The position numbers were made by a program, and so were the translations under genes. The notes below the pieces were generated by a model, which saw only the letters and a program-made list of their open reading frames with translations, was not told where the DNA came from and made no database searches. From Methanomicrobiales archaeon (GTDB lineage Archaea; Halobacteriota; Methanomicrobia; Methanomicrobiales; JACTUA01), in assembly GCA_028678715.1 (NCBI GenBank), contig JAJRCY010000036.1:1-8184 (forward strand): 8,184 nucleotides of DNA, written 5' to 3'. Positions 1-5,733 of this stretch are shown here, piece by piece; position 1 is the first letter of the stretch; each line of letters begins with the position of its first letter.

Positions 1-317
1 ACCACACACACCAGCAACAGACACGGGGCATGCGGGGACACACCCTCCCAACCCTGATGCAGGAAATCTGAAACTTTCCTTTTCCCTGCAGGCCCCGTGA
101 CACTGCACACCTGTGATGAATCCCGTGACGATGGCATTCTCTCCGTGCATGACACGGGGCGCCGCACCATTGATCATCATTGATATGACAGTGCGATGGC
201 AGGGATGGTCCGGTGGTTTTCCGTGGTCCTCCCTCCATATCACCCAGGGCCCCGAGGAGGGAAACCCTGGAGACTGTTTTACCAGCCTCTTCTTCCGTGA
301 ACCCCAACCCGTTCTCC
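1..317. other. Noncoding left edge, no recognisable gene
   Basis: Open frames here are short and resemble no family I know. Visible structure is minor: TGCAGG (58-63) is the reverse complement of CCTGCA (85-90), giving a possible stem around an A/T-rich loop; GACACGGGGC occurs at 20-29 and 151-160; CCGTG (143-147) can pair with CACGG (153-157). The first 40 bases are CA-rich. No convincing TATA box with the right spacing to the gene at 318 was found; ATTGATAT near 177 is only a weak candidate. Confidence 0.5.
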
Positions 318-785
318 ATGCGCCGCAGCGAGAAGGAGATCGCAGACCGGGCTGAGAGGGAGGCACGGCTCCAGGAAGCTGCTGTCTGCCGGATCGGGAG
401 CTGCGATGGCGGCAGGCCGTACGTGGTCCCGGTTACCTTCGTGTACGAGGCAGGGGCAGTCTTCATTCACTCCGGCCCGGAAGGAGAGAAGATCCGGATC
501 CTGAGAGGGAACCCGCGGGTGTGCGTGGAGATGGACACGATCGGGAGGGTGTTCCCGGCCGATGAACCATGCCGGTGGACCGTCTCCTACCGTTCGGTGA
601 TCGCGGGAGGGATGGCGGAAGGGATCGAGAAGGAGGACGGGAAGGTCCGGGCCCTCACCTCCCTGGTGAGGAAGTATTCCGGGAGGGGCGCGGCGGAGTT
701 TCTCCGGGAGAGGCTGGATGAGGTGATCGTGATCCGGATCCCCCTCGACTCCATGACAGGGAAGGCATCACCCTGCCTCACGTGA
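318..785 (+). CDS. NimA-like / pyridoxamine 5'-phosphate oxidase-like FMN-binding protein
   Basis: 155 residues, the usual size for the small split-barrel flavoproteins of the Pyridox_ox_2 / NimA (5-nitroimidazole resistance) group. Family hallmarks run in order: N-terminal MRRSEKEIADR, then the strand CRIGSCDGGRPYVVPVTF (24-41), IHSGPEGEKIRIL (50-62) with His51 in the position of the conserved NimA histidine, the strand NPRVCVEMD (65-73), the YRSVIAGG segment in the second half, and C-terminal DSMTGKAS. The fold binds FMN or a related cofactor in the cytoplasm; the true substrate cannot be read from sequence and nitroimidazole reduction is not implied. I chose ATG 318 because the family begins with this M(R/K)R(K/S)..E motif; the frame stays open upstream to 213, but that extension is proline/serine-rich and unlike the family. 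GTG 297 is an alternative. No good SD precedes 318. It appears to be a single-gene unit. Confidence 0.85.
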   Translation: MRRSEKEIADRAEREARLQEAAVCRIGSCDGGRPYVVPVTFVYEAGAVFIHSGPEGEKIRILRGNPRVCVEMDTIGRVFPADEPCRWTVSYRSVIAGGMAEGIEKEDGKVRALTSLVRKYSGRGAAEFLRERLDEVIVIRIPLDSMTGKASPCLT

Positions 786-826
786 GGGAGAGCCCGGGAT
801 CACCCCCTGCCGGCTCCCTGGGGGAT
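786..826 (+). terminator. Possible GC hairpins after the NimA-like gene
   Basis: Directly after the stop codon, GGGAGAGCC (786-794) can pair with GGCTCCC (812-818) with a small bulge. Alternatively, CCCCC (803-807) can pair with GGGGG (820-824). The two folds are mutually exclusive. No clear T-run follows, and archaeal termination depends mostly on T-runs, so this is weak evidence. Confidence 0.25.
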
Positions 827-860
827 GCGTTGCCCCGGTTCGTTTCAAAGGATCCATAAT

Positions 861-872
861 ATCATATATTAG
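861..872 (+). promoter_or_regulatory. TATA box for the glutamine amidotransferase gene
   Basis: ATCATATATTAG lies in an AT-rich island (about 856-872) in GC-rich DNA. The centre is about 64 bases before ATG 931. With the usual archaeal spacing of 26-27 bases to the start site, transcription would begin near 893, leaving a leader of about 38 bases that contains the SD sequence at 914-921. Confidence 0.65.
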
Positions 873-913
873 AACATGGAAGTTATTTTCCCTTTGCAGC
901 CCCCATCACCTGG

Positions 914-921
914 GGAGGAGG
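914..921 (+). promoter_or_regulatory. Strong Shine-Dalgarno GGAGGAGG
   Basis: GGAGGAGG ends 9 bases before ATG 931 and fixes the start of the amidotransferase. Confidence 0.75.
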
Positions 922-930
922 CAGGGTTCC

Positions 931-1584
931 ATGAAGGTCATCGCATTCCAGCACAGCCCGTATGAGCCCCCGGGGGCCATCGGCGAGATCCTGCAGGAGC
1001 GGGGGATCCCCCTGGACGTGATTCCCCTCTACGAGACGCAGAGCGTCCCTGAGGTGGATGCCACCCACCTGGTGATCCTGGGCGGGCCCATGAGCGTGAA
1101 TGACGAGAAGGGGTACCCGTTCCTTGCGGAGGAGAAGGCCCTGATCCGCCGGTGGGTCGGGCAGGAGCGGCCGCTGCTCGGTATCTGCCTGGGTGCCCAG
1201 CTGATGGCATCCGCATTCCGGGCACCGGTGATCCCTTCCGAACCGGAGCAGGGCTGGTACCCCATCCGCCGCATCGGGAATGGAGGGGGCCTGTCTCTTC
1301 CGGCACGGTTCCATGCCTTCCAGCTCCACGGGGAGACCTTCGCGGTACCCCCCGGGGGAGATCCCTGCTTCACGGGTCACCCGGTCCGCGACCAGGGATT
1401 TTTGCTGGCACGCGGGATTGCGCTCCAGTTCCACCTTGAGGCCACGCCGGAGATGGTGGAGCGGTGGACGGGAGACCTTGAGCCGCACCTCAGGTCCCGG
1501 ATCCTGAGCGATACGGCACACTACCAGCCCGCGGCGGTGCAGCTCTGCCGGGACCTGCTCGGGGACTTCCTGGAGAGGACCTGA
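931..1584 (+). CDS. Class I (type 1) glutamine amidotransferase, GuaA-N-like
   Basis: 217 residues forming one GATase1 domain, related to the COG0518 GMP-synthase amidotransferase-like proteins. It is expected to hydrolyse glutamine and release ammonia in the cytoplasm. Visible motifs: oxyanion region VILGGPMSVND (48-58), nucleophile elbow GICLGAQL (84-91) with Cys86, FQLHGETF (130-137), and LQFHLEAT (165-172) supplying His168 and Glu170, so the Cys-His-Glu triad is complete. Length is typical for free-standing members (about 200-250). Where many relatives read WHGD in the third motif, this one reads LHGE. There is no ATP-pyrophosphatase or other acceptor domain and no synthetase next door, so the ammonia acceptor is unknown; relatives are often annotated only as 'type 1 glutamine amidotransferase'. 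Start supported by GGAGGAGG 9 bases upstream and a TATA box at about 861-872. It converges with the RND gene. Confidence 0.88.
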   Translation: MKVIAFQHSPYEPPGAIGEILQERGIPLDVIPLYETQSVPEVDATHLVILGGPMSVNDEKGYPFLAEEKALIRRWVGQERPLLGICLGAQLMASAFRAPVIPSEPEQGWYPIRRIGNGGGLSLPARFHAFQLHGETFAVPPGGDPCFTGHPVRDQGFLLARGIALQFHLEATPEMVERWTGDLEPHLRSRILSDTAHYQPAAVQLCRDLLGDFLERT

Positions 1585-1609
1585 CCGGTAATGGGGTGGC
1601 CAGCCTCTC

Positions 1610-1808
1610 CTCCAGACTATCCTCACTGGGGGTAGGATCGACAAAAGGGAGGCAAACTCCTTCTCCGGACTATCCTCTCAGGGAGTGGGACCGGGAGTGG
1701 GCTCTGCCCCCTCCCGACGCCCTCCCCCGGTGAGGATATGCTCCACTGACTGGCCGGCAGGGGATCCGGCGGATTTCGGTTGTACCGCCACTCTCCCCCG
1801 TGAGGATA
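1610..1808. repeat. Nested palindrome of four TATCCTCAC-N-GGGGG elements
   Basis: Four copies of a ~15-bp element lie between two convergent genes. Plus orientation: TATCCTCACTGGGGG (1618-1632) and TATCCTCTCAGGGAG (1671-1685); both are preceded by CTCC(A/G)GAC, so 1610-1624 and 1663-1677 match at 14 of 15 positions. Minus orientation: CCCCCGGTGAGGATA (1724-1738) and CCCCCGTGAGGATA (1795-1808). The ++-- order makes nested inverted pairs whose inner pair is centred near 1704, the same point as a strong hairpin. Copies 1 and 3 can form a 15-bp RNA helix with one G-U pair. I saw no further copy in the window. No transposase and no coding potential. It could be a MITE-like or REP-like element, a protein-binding cluster, or a bidirectional terminator; I cannot decide. 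Confidence 0.75.
1692..1716. terminator. Strong GC hairpin at the centre of the palindrome
   Basis: CGGGAGTGGGC (1692-1702), loop TCT, then GCCCCCTCCCG (1706-1716): 10 base pairs with one internal T/C mismatch. It sits between the convergent amidotransferase and RND genes, so it could protect or end transcripts from both sides. No T-run flanks it, so a terminator role is inference; DNA cruciform formation is an equal possibility. Confidence 0.45.
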
Positions 1809-1900
1809 TTCCCTTCCTGCCCATTCTGATCGGGAATGCCGGTCACAACCTGGATGGGGGCACAGGTCACGATCGACAGAAAAGGCGGGGAACCTGGCAC

Positions 1901-4156
1901 TCACCCGGAGAGAGTCCCTGCCGGCTGTGGTTCCGGCTGCCGATCCCCGCCCCTGCCCCCCAGCAGCACCAGCACCGCCGGCATCACAATGATGGCCCCG
2001 ATCAGGGAGAACCCGACGGAGAAGACCGTCACCATCCCGAAGTTTGCAATCATGTTGAAGGCCGAGAGCATCAGGGCCGAGAAGCCGAAGACCGTGGTCA
2101 GGCCCGAGACCGTGATGGCGGTCCCGATCTGGGAGACGGCATGCTGGATGGCAGGAAGGAGCGCCATGCCCTTCGCCCGCTCCTCGTTAGCCCGCTCCAT
2201 GATCAGGATTGTGTATTCGGAGGCGACACCGATGGACATGGAGCCAAGGGTTGCGGTCATGGGAGTGTAGTCGATCCCGAGCATGTACATGACGAGACCG
2301 TTCCACCCGACAATCATGATGATGGGCACGATGGGAGTGACTGCCTTCCCCAGGCTCCGGTACACCAGGAAGAGGAAGATCAGGATCATGCTGAAGGCAA
2401 GGAGCGTCATCAGTGTCTTCCCTGCCTCGATCTCCCGGATCAGGTTGGTGAACATCTCCCCCATGCCGGTGACCCGGGCGGTGATGCCCGGCGGCGGGGC
2501 CATCCAGTCCAGGTCCTCCTGGATCCGGTCCACATTCTTCATGGCCACCTGGTTCTCCATCGGCACCATGGAGATCTCGATGATGGCCTCGGAGCTGCCG
2601 CTCAGGTACCGGTGCCGGGCCTCTTCGGGGATCCGGTCCAGCGTGGCCTCCAGGTCGGCCTGCGTAGCCGGGAGGGTCCCCCCGTGGTACTGCGGGAGCA
2701 GCGTGGCGATCGATGCCGTTCCGGTGACCTTGTCATTATGGGACACCACGTACTCCTGGAACTCCGCCATCCAGGCGATTCCCTCGGGAGAGAGGACCCG
2801 GTCACCCCGGACGAAGATGGGAAGGGAATCGGTCGGCCCCATCGCGCGGGTCACCTTGTCCAGGTTCACCTTGGCGGGCATGTCCGAGGGCACGAAGGTC
2901 TTTTCGTCGGTATTGATGGTGATTTCGCTGTCCATCTGGAACCCGACAAAGGCCACCAGCGAGAGGACGAGAAGCACCGGGATGGCATTCCGGGAGACCC
3001 AGCCGGCGACCCTGCCGACTCCATGGTTGTACCGCTCCATTATGGACTGGTCGCCGGGCTGCGGAGCCTGTAGCCTTTTGGGCCGGTACCCGAAGACCAG
3101 ACCGAAGGTAGGCACGATGACGAGCGCTGCCAGGTAGCAGCAGACGAGACCGATGACGCAGACCAGCCCGAAGCCACGGATCATCGGCACCGGGGAGATC
3201 CAGAGCGCAATGAATCCCATGGAGGTGGCGATCATGGCGGTGGCAACTGCCGGCCCGGCCCGGGTTACCGTGATCCTCACGGCCTCGGGAAGCGGGACCC
3301 TCCGCGCCTCCTCCTCGAACCGCGAATGGAACTGGATGGCATAATCGATTCCGATCCCGATCAGCACCGGAAACGCGCCGATGACCACCATGGAGATCTT
3401 CATCCCGGTGAGGCCCATCACCCCGAAGGTGGCAAGGACCCCTGCCGCCACAATGGCCACCGAGAGCAGGCGATACCGTACATCGCCGAAGAAGATGCCC
3501 ACCGCCACCACCATCAGGACCATAGCGGCGAGGAGCAGGGTGCTCATGGAGGTGCTCATCTCCTGCATCATCTGCTGCTCAAAGGCAGCGCTGCCCGTGA
3601 CGGTGACCGTGACACCGGCCGGTCTGTCGGAGAGCCGGATTCGGGCGTTCATCTCGTCCAGGAGATCGCTCTTCACCTCGTTCGAGAGGCCCGGTGCCAG
3701 GGTCACCGCCCCGATGGTCATGGACGGCGAGGGGACAAACCGGGCCAGGATCTCGGGGTCAAGCCGTTCCCTCGCCTGCGCCAGCTCCCCCTGGGAATCA
3801 GGAACTTCCCCCCCGTTCGCAGCCGAAAGGAGGTCCGCCACCGATGCGGTTGCGGTGACTGAATTGAGAGTACTGAACTCGGCCAGCAGACGGGAGGTGT
3901 AGGCCAGCACCTCCGGGTCCAGGACATTGTCGGCCTCGACAAGGACCATCACGCTGTCCGACTGGAAGGTGTCGGTGTACTGGTCCAGGAGCATCCCCCG
4001 CTCCGAGTCCGTGTCCATGTAGGTGGACGTGCCCGTCTCCATGCTGGTCTGGCTGGCACCATACAGCATCAGAACGAGCATGGCAAGGATGATCCCGGCG
4101 ACGAGCCACGGTCGCCGGTTCACCAGATCTGCCAGGGACTCGAAAGGAGAGCGCAT
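1901..4156 (-). CDS. RND superfamily permease, HAE3/MMPL type (predicted exporter)
   Basis: 751 residues with the internally duplicated RND layout: TM1 at 17-34, a large extracytoplasmic loop to about 205, a bundle of about five TMs (206-370) carrying GIGIDYAIQF (267-276, Asp271 in TM4), a cytoplasmic link, then a second half with TM, a second large loop and a TM bundle whose equivalent motif is SIGVASEYTILIMER (Glu647). This matches the archaeal/bacterial HAE3 group (COG1033, MMPL domains), thought to be proton-driven exporters of hydrophobic or lipid-like compounds; substrate unknown. Archaea lack the outer membrane of tripartite RND pumps, so any partner must differ. ATG 4156 is preferred because GAGGT (complement of 4164-4168) lies 7 bases upstream; an in-frame GTG at 4183 adds nine residues with no SD. 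It follows the S-layer-like gene by 111 bases on the same strand, so co-transcription is likely. Confidence 0.92.
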   Translation of the reverse strand: MRSPFESLADLVNRRPWLVAGIILAMLVLMLYGASQTSMETGTSTYMDTDSERGMLLDQYTDTFQSDSVMVLVEADNVLDPEVLAYTSRLLAEFSTLNSVTATASVADLLSAANGGEVPDSQGELAQARERLDPEILARFVPSPSMTIGAVTLAPGLSNEVKSDLLDEMNARIRLSDRPAGVTVTVTGSAAFEQQMMQEMSTSMSTLLLAAMVLMVVAVGIFFGDVRYRLLSVAIVAAGVLATFGVMGLTGMKISMVVIGAFPVLIGIGIDYAIQFHSRFEEEARRVPLPEAVRITVTRAGPAVATAMIATSMGFIALWISPVPMIRGFGLVCVIGLVCCYLAALVIVPTFGLVFGYRPKRLQAPQPGDQSIMERYNHGVGRVAGWVSRNAIPVLLVLSLVAFVGFQMDSEITINTDEKTFVPSDMPAKVNLDKVTRAMGPTDSLPIFVRGDRVLSPEGIAWMAEFQEYVVSHNDKVTGTASIATLLPQYHGGTLPATQADLEATLDRIPEEARHRYLSGSSEAIIEISMVPMENQVAMKNVDRIQEDLDWMAPPPGITARVTGMGEMFTNLIREIEAGKTLMTLLAFSMILIFLFLVYRSLGKAVTPIVPIIMIVGWNGLVMYMLGIDYTPMTATLGSMSIGVASEYTILIMERANEERAKGMALLPAIQHAVSQIGTAITVSGLTTVFGFSALMLSAFNMIANFGMVTVFSVGFSLIGAIIVMPAVLVLLGGRGGDRQPEPQPAGTLSG

Positions 4157-4267
4157 CGTGGGTACCTCGGTATCCCGGATCACAGAGGGTGCCAGGGGGG
4201 AGAGGGAGATCCCCAGGCCGGGGAATGGCCGTTGGGTCTCCGGGACCCGCGGCCGCTCGCGGTGGGT
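4157..4267 (-). other. Intercistronic spacer with GC hairpins
   Basis: This GC-rich gap between the S-layer-like gene and the RND gene holds two overlapping stems just after the upstream stop codon: GGGTC (4234-4238) with GACCC (4244-4248), and ACCCGCG (4245-4251) with CGCGGTGGGT (4258-4267, one bulge). The RND gene's SD (GAGGT, complement of 4164-4168) is at the far end. There is no T-run and no TATA box on the minus strand, which fits read-through with possible partial attenuation or mRNA processing between cistrons. Confidence 0.35.
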
Positions 4268-5581
4268 CTACGCCTCCTTCCGGCGCATCTTCAGCAGGTA
4301 GTAGCCGGCCCCGATGATGAGGGCGATGATGACGGAGAGGACGATGGGGCTGGAGAGGAAGCCTACAAGTCCGTCCACGGAAACCACATCGATATCCACC
4401 TTCATGGTGTCAGAGATCTGGGTGTTGTCCAGGGCATCCCGGTAGCGGACCTCGGAGTCAAGCCCGTAGGATTTGGCAGTGGCACCGCTGTCCACGGTAA
4501 TCTCGAACCGGGCAACGGCAGACTCCCCGGGAGCCAGGTCACCCAGGTAGGCAGTATCATCATTGGAGGTGAAGGGATCCACCGCTGAGAGGCGTGCCTG
4601 CGCGTTGTAAGCGGTCACGGCTCCGGTGTTTTTGATCTCCACCGGGATCACGACCTTCTGGCCCGGGTTCACCCTGGTGGGCTCCGAGACGACCGCAAAG
4701 TCGATCTTCCCCCCGACCGGGACGCCCACCGTCACCGTCTCGGACGTGGCCGAATTGCCATCCGCGTCCAGGTACTCCAGCGAGAGGTCCACGGGGTAGG
4801 ACTGGGCCTCGGCGTTGCTGGAGACAGAAACCTTGAACCGCACGCTGGCCTCGGCACCCGGCGGGTAATTGCCGATGAAGATACTGGAATCGGTGGGTAC
4901 GAGCGGGCTATCGTCATTCCGGGACAGCTTCATCACCGCATTGCGGGCATCATCGGTACCGTCATTCCGCACCCGGAGATTCAGGTATCCCTCGGTTCCC
5001 ACGTTCAGGTGCTCGGACGTGGCCTCCGTCACCCCCAGCTCCACGTCGGGCTTGATCCGGATGGTGAGCGGGATGGTCTCCTCCCTGTCGGTATAGTAGT
5101 ACCGGACCGTGTCGGGAGGCAACTGCTCTACATCCTCAAGGTAGGTGTACTGCATCCGCACTGGCAACTCATACGTGCCGGCAGCGGCCCCGCGGGCAAT
5201 GCTGACAGTGAACGTGGCCGTGGCAGTAGATCCCCCGGTCAGATCCCCCACCATCTGGGTATCGGTCTTCACCGTGATCGGCGCCGATCCCGGAAGGAGG
5301 GACACTCTCAGCAGCTTGGCGGTGGTCGGGTTGTCACCGGTGGTGAGGAGGGTGGACTGGACCAGCTTCACATCATAGGTACCGGTGTTCTGGACCTTCA
5401 CCGCCAGGGAAACATCGTCTCCCGGCGAGAATTCATTCGTGCCCGAGATGGTAACCCCCAGCTTGGGGTTCCCGTACAGGTACTCCTCCCCGGCCGTGAC
5501 CGGTGCTGCCAGCAGCGCACCCAGCAGCGCCACGCAGAGGAGAGCGGCAATGCCGGATCCGGGTGCAATCTTCGCAATCAT
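4268..5581 (-). CDS. Secreted, membrane-anchored COG1361/CARDB S-layer-like protein
   Basis: 437 residues from ATG 5581. Residues 1-30 form a signal peptide ending PVTA, with cleavage expected before GEEYLYG. Three beta-sandwich repeats follow (about 38-178, 179-289, 292-399). Each has an N(T/D)G turn (QNTG, RNDG, KNTG), and the second and third share IGNYPPGAEASVRF / LGDLAPGESAVARF, with a looser GDLTGGSTATATF in the first. This is the CARDB-like pattern of archaeal COG1361 'S-layer domain' proteins. A C-terminal TM (about 411-430) and a basic KMRRKEA tail anchor it with the bulk outside the cell. ATG 5581 is preferred over ATG 5599 because GAGGGAG lies 9 bases upstream, the TATA box predicts a start site near 5612, and it gives a clean signal peptide. 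It lies upstream of the RND gene, probably in one operon; it may be a structural or substrate-handling partner of the pump rather than true S-layer. Confidence 0.82.
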   Translation of the reverse strand: MIAKIAPGSGIAALLCVALLGALLAAPVTAGEEYLYGNPKLGVTISGTNEFSPGDDVSLAVKVQNTGTYDVKLVQSTLLTTGDNPTTAKLLRVSLLPGSAPITVKTDTQMVGDLTGGSTATATFTVSIARGAAAGTYELPVRMQYTYLEDVEQLPPDTVRYYYTDREETIPLTIRIKPDVELGVTEATSEHLNVGTEGYLNLRVRNDGTDDARNAVMKLSRNDDSPLVPTDSSIFIGNYPPGAEASVRFKVSVSSNAEAQSYPVDLSLEYLDADGNSATSETVTVGVPVGGKIDFAVVSEPTRVNPGQKVVIPVEIKNTGAVTAYNAQARLSAVDPFTSNDDTAYLGDLAPGESAVARFEITVDSGATAKSYGLDSEVRYRDALDNTQISDTMKVDIDVVSVDGLVGFLSSPIVLSVIIALIIGAGYYLLKMRRKEA

Positions 5582-5590
5582 ACGCAGGTT

Positions 5591-5597
5591 CTCCCTC
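5591..5597 (-). promoter_or_regulatory. SD-like GAGGGAG that decides the S-layer-like start
   Basis: Read on the minus strand, GAGGGAG ends 9 bases before ATG 5581. It lies inside the reading frame if ATG 5599 were used, and nothing similar precedes 5599. This favours 5581. Confidence 0.5.
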
Positions 5598-5634
5598 ATC
5601 AAATGACTCGTTCTGGTACACTGGAGAGATGATA

Positions 5635-5643
5635 ATATATAAG
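5635..5643 (-). promoter_or_regulatory. TATA box of the S-layer-like/RND operon
   Basis: On the minus strand this reads CTTATATAT, preceded by an A-rich stretch (AATAAA) that could be the BRE. Spacing of 26-27 bases puts the start site near 5612, giving a leader of about 31 bases to ATG 5581 that includes the SD-like GAGGGAG. Confidence 0.7.
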
Positions 5644-5673
5644 TTTATTCTTCATGTAAAACAAATGAGTGAT

Positions 5674-5730
5674 TCACATGTATGTTACAAACAGGGTAAA
5701 TGTTTTTATATAAAAAGCTGATACATGTGA
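5674..5730. promoter_or_regulatory. Candidate operator: exact 10-bp inverted repeat TCACATGTAT
   Basis: TCACATGTAT (5674-5683) and its exact reverse complement ATACATGTGA (5721-5730) lie 47 bp apart centre to centre, on either side of the regulator's TATA box in the divergent intergenic region. A third partial copy, CATGTA, is at 5653-5658 next to the TATA box of the S-layer-like operon. The right copy falls between TATA and the regulator's ATG, which would suit autorepression. Binding by the adjacent winged-helix/PAS protein is inference. Confidence 0.5.
5703..5716 (+). promoter_or_regulatory. TATA box of the PAS regulator gene (palindromic)
   Basis: TTTTTATATAAAAA is a perfect 14-bp palindrome and the best TATA match in the window. 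Its centre is about 25-27 bases before ATG 5734, so transcription should start at or within a base or two of the start codon. Confidence 0.75.
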
Positions 5731-5733
5731 GCA

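Noticed and set aside
213..317. N-terminal extension of the NimA-like protein to ATG 213
   Set aside because: The 35 extra residues are low-complexity Pro/Ser/Arg and absent from the family, which starts at the MRRSEKEI motif. The GGAGGG at 256-261 has no ATG, GTG or TTG at proper spacing in this frame.
883..1644. 253-codon minus-strand open frame opposite the amidotransferase
   Set aside because: It has no family resemblance and is a high-GC shadow. The plus-strand frame has the full catalytic triad and an SD.
1610..1808. CRISPR array
   Set aside because: Only four short copies, two inverted relative to the others, with unequal spacing (about 53 to 71 bases) and no cas genes.
1636..1885. 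Direct repeat GATCGACA...AAAGG at 1636-1648 and 1871-1885 as ends of an inserted element
   Set aside because: Only eight bases match without a gap and no target-site duplication is visible; it could be chance in a GC-rich spacer.
1685..3073. 462-codon open frame on the plus strand opposite the RND gene
   Set aside because: Its product is rich in His, Asp, Gly and Pro with no domain pattern, as expected from the complement of a high-GC gene. The minus-strand RND protein is unmistakable over the same bases.
5641..5733. Small gene in the divergent intergenic region (frames starting near 5503 and 5700)
   Set aside because: The frames cross both TATA boxes and the operator repeat, have no SD and no family resemblance.
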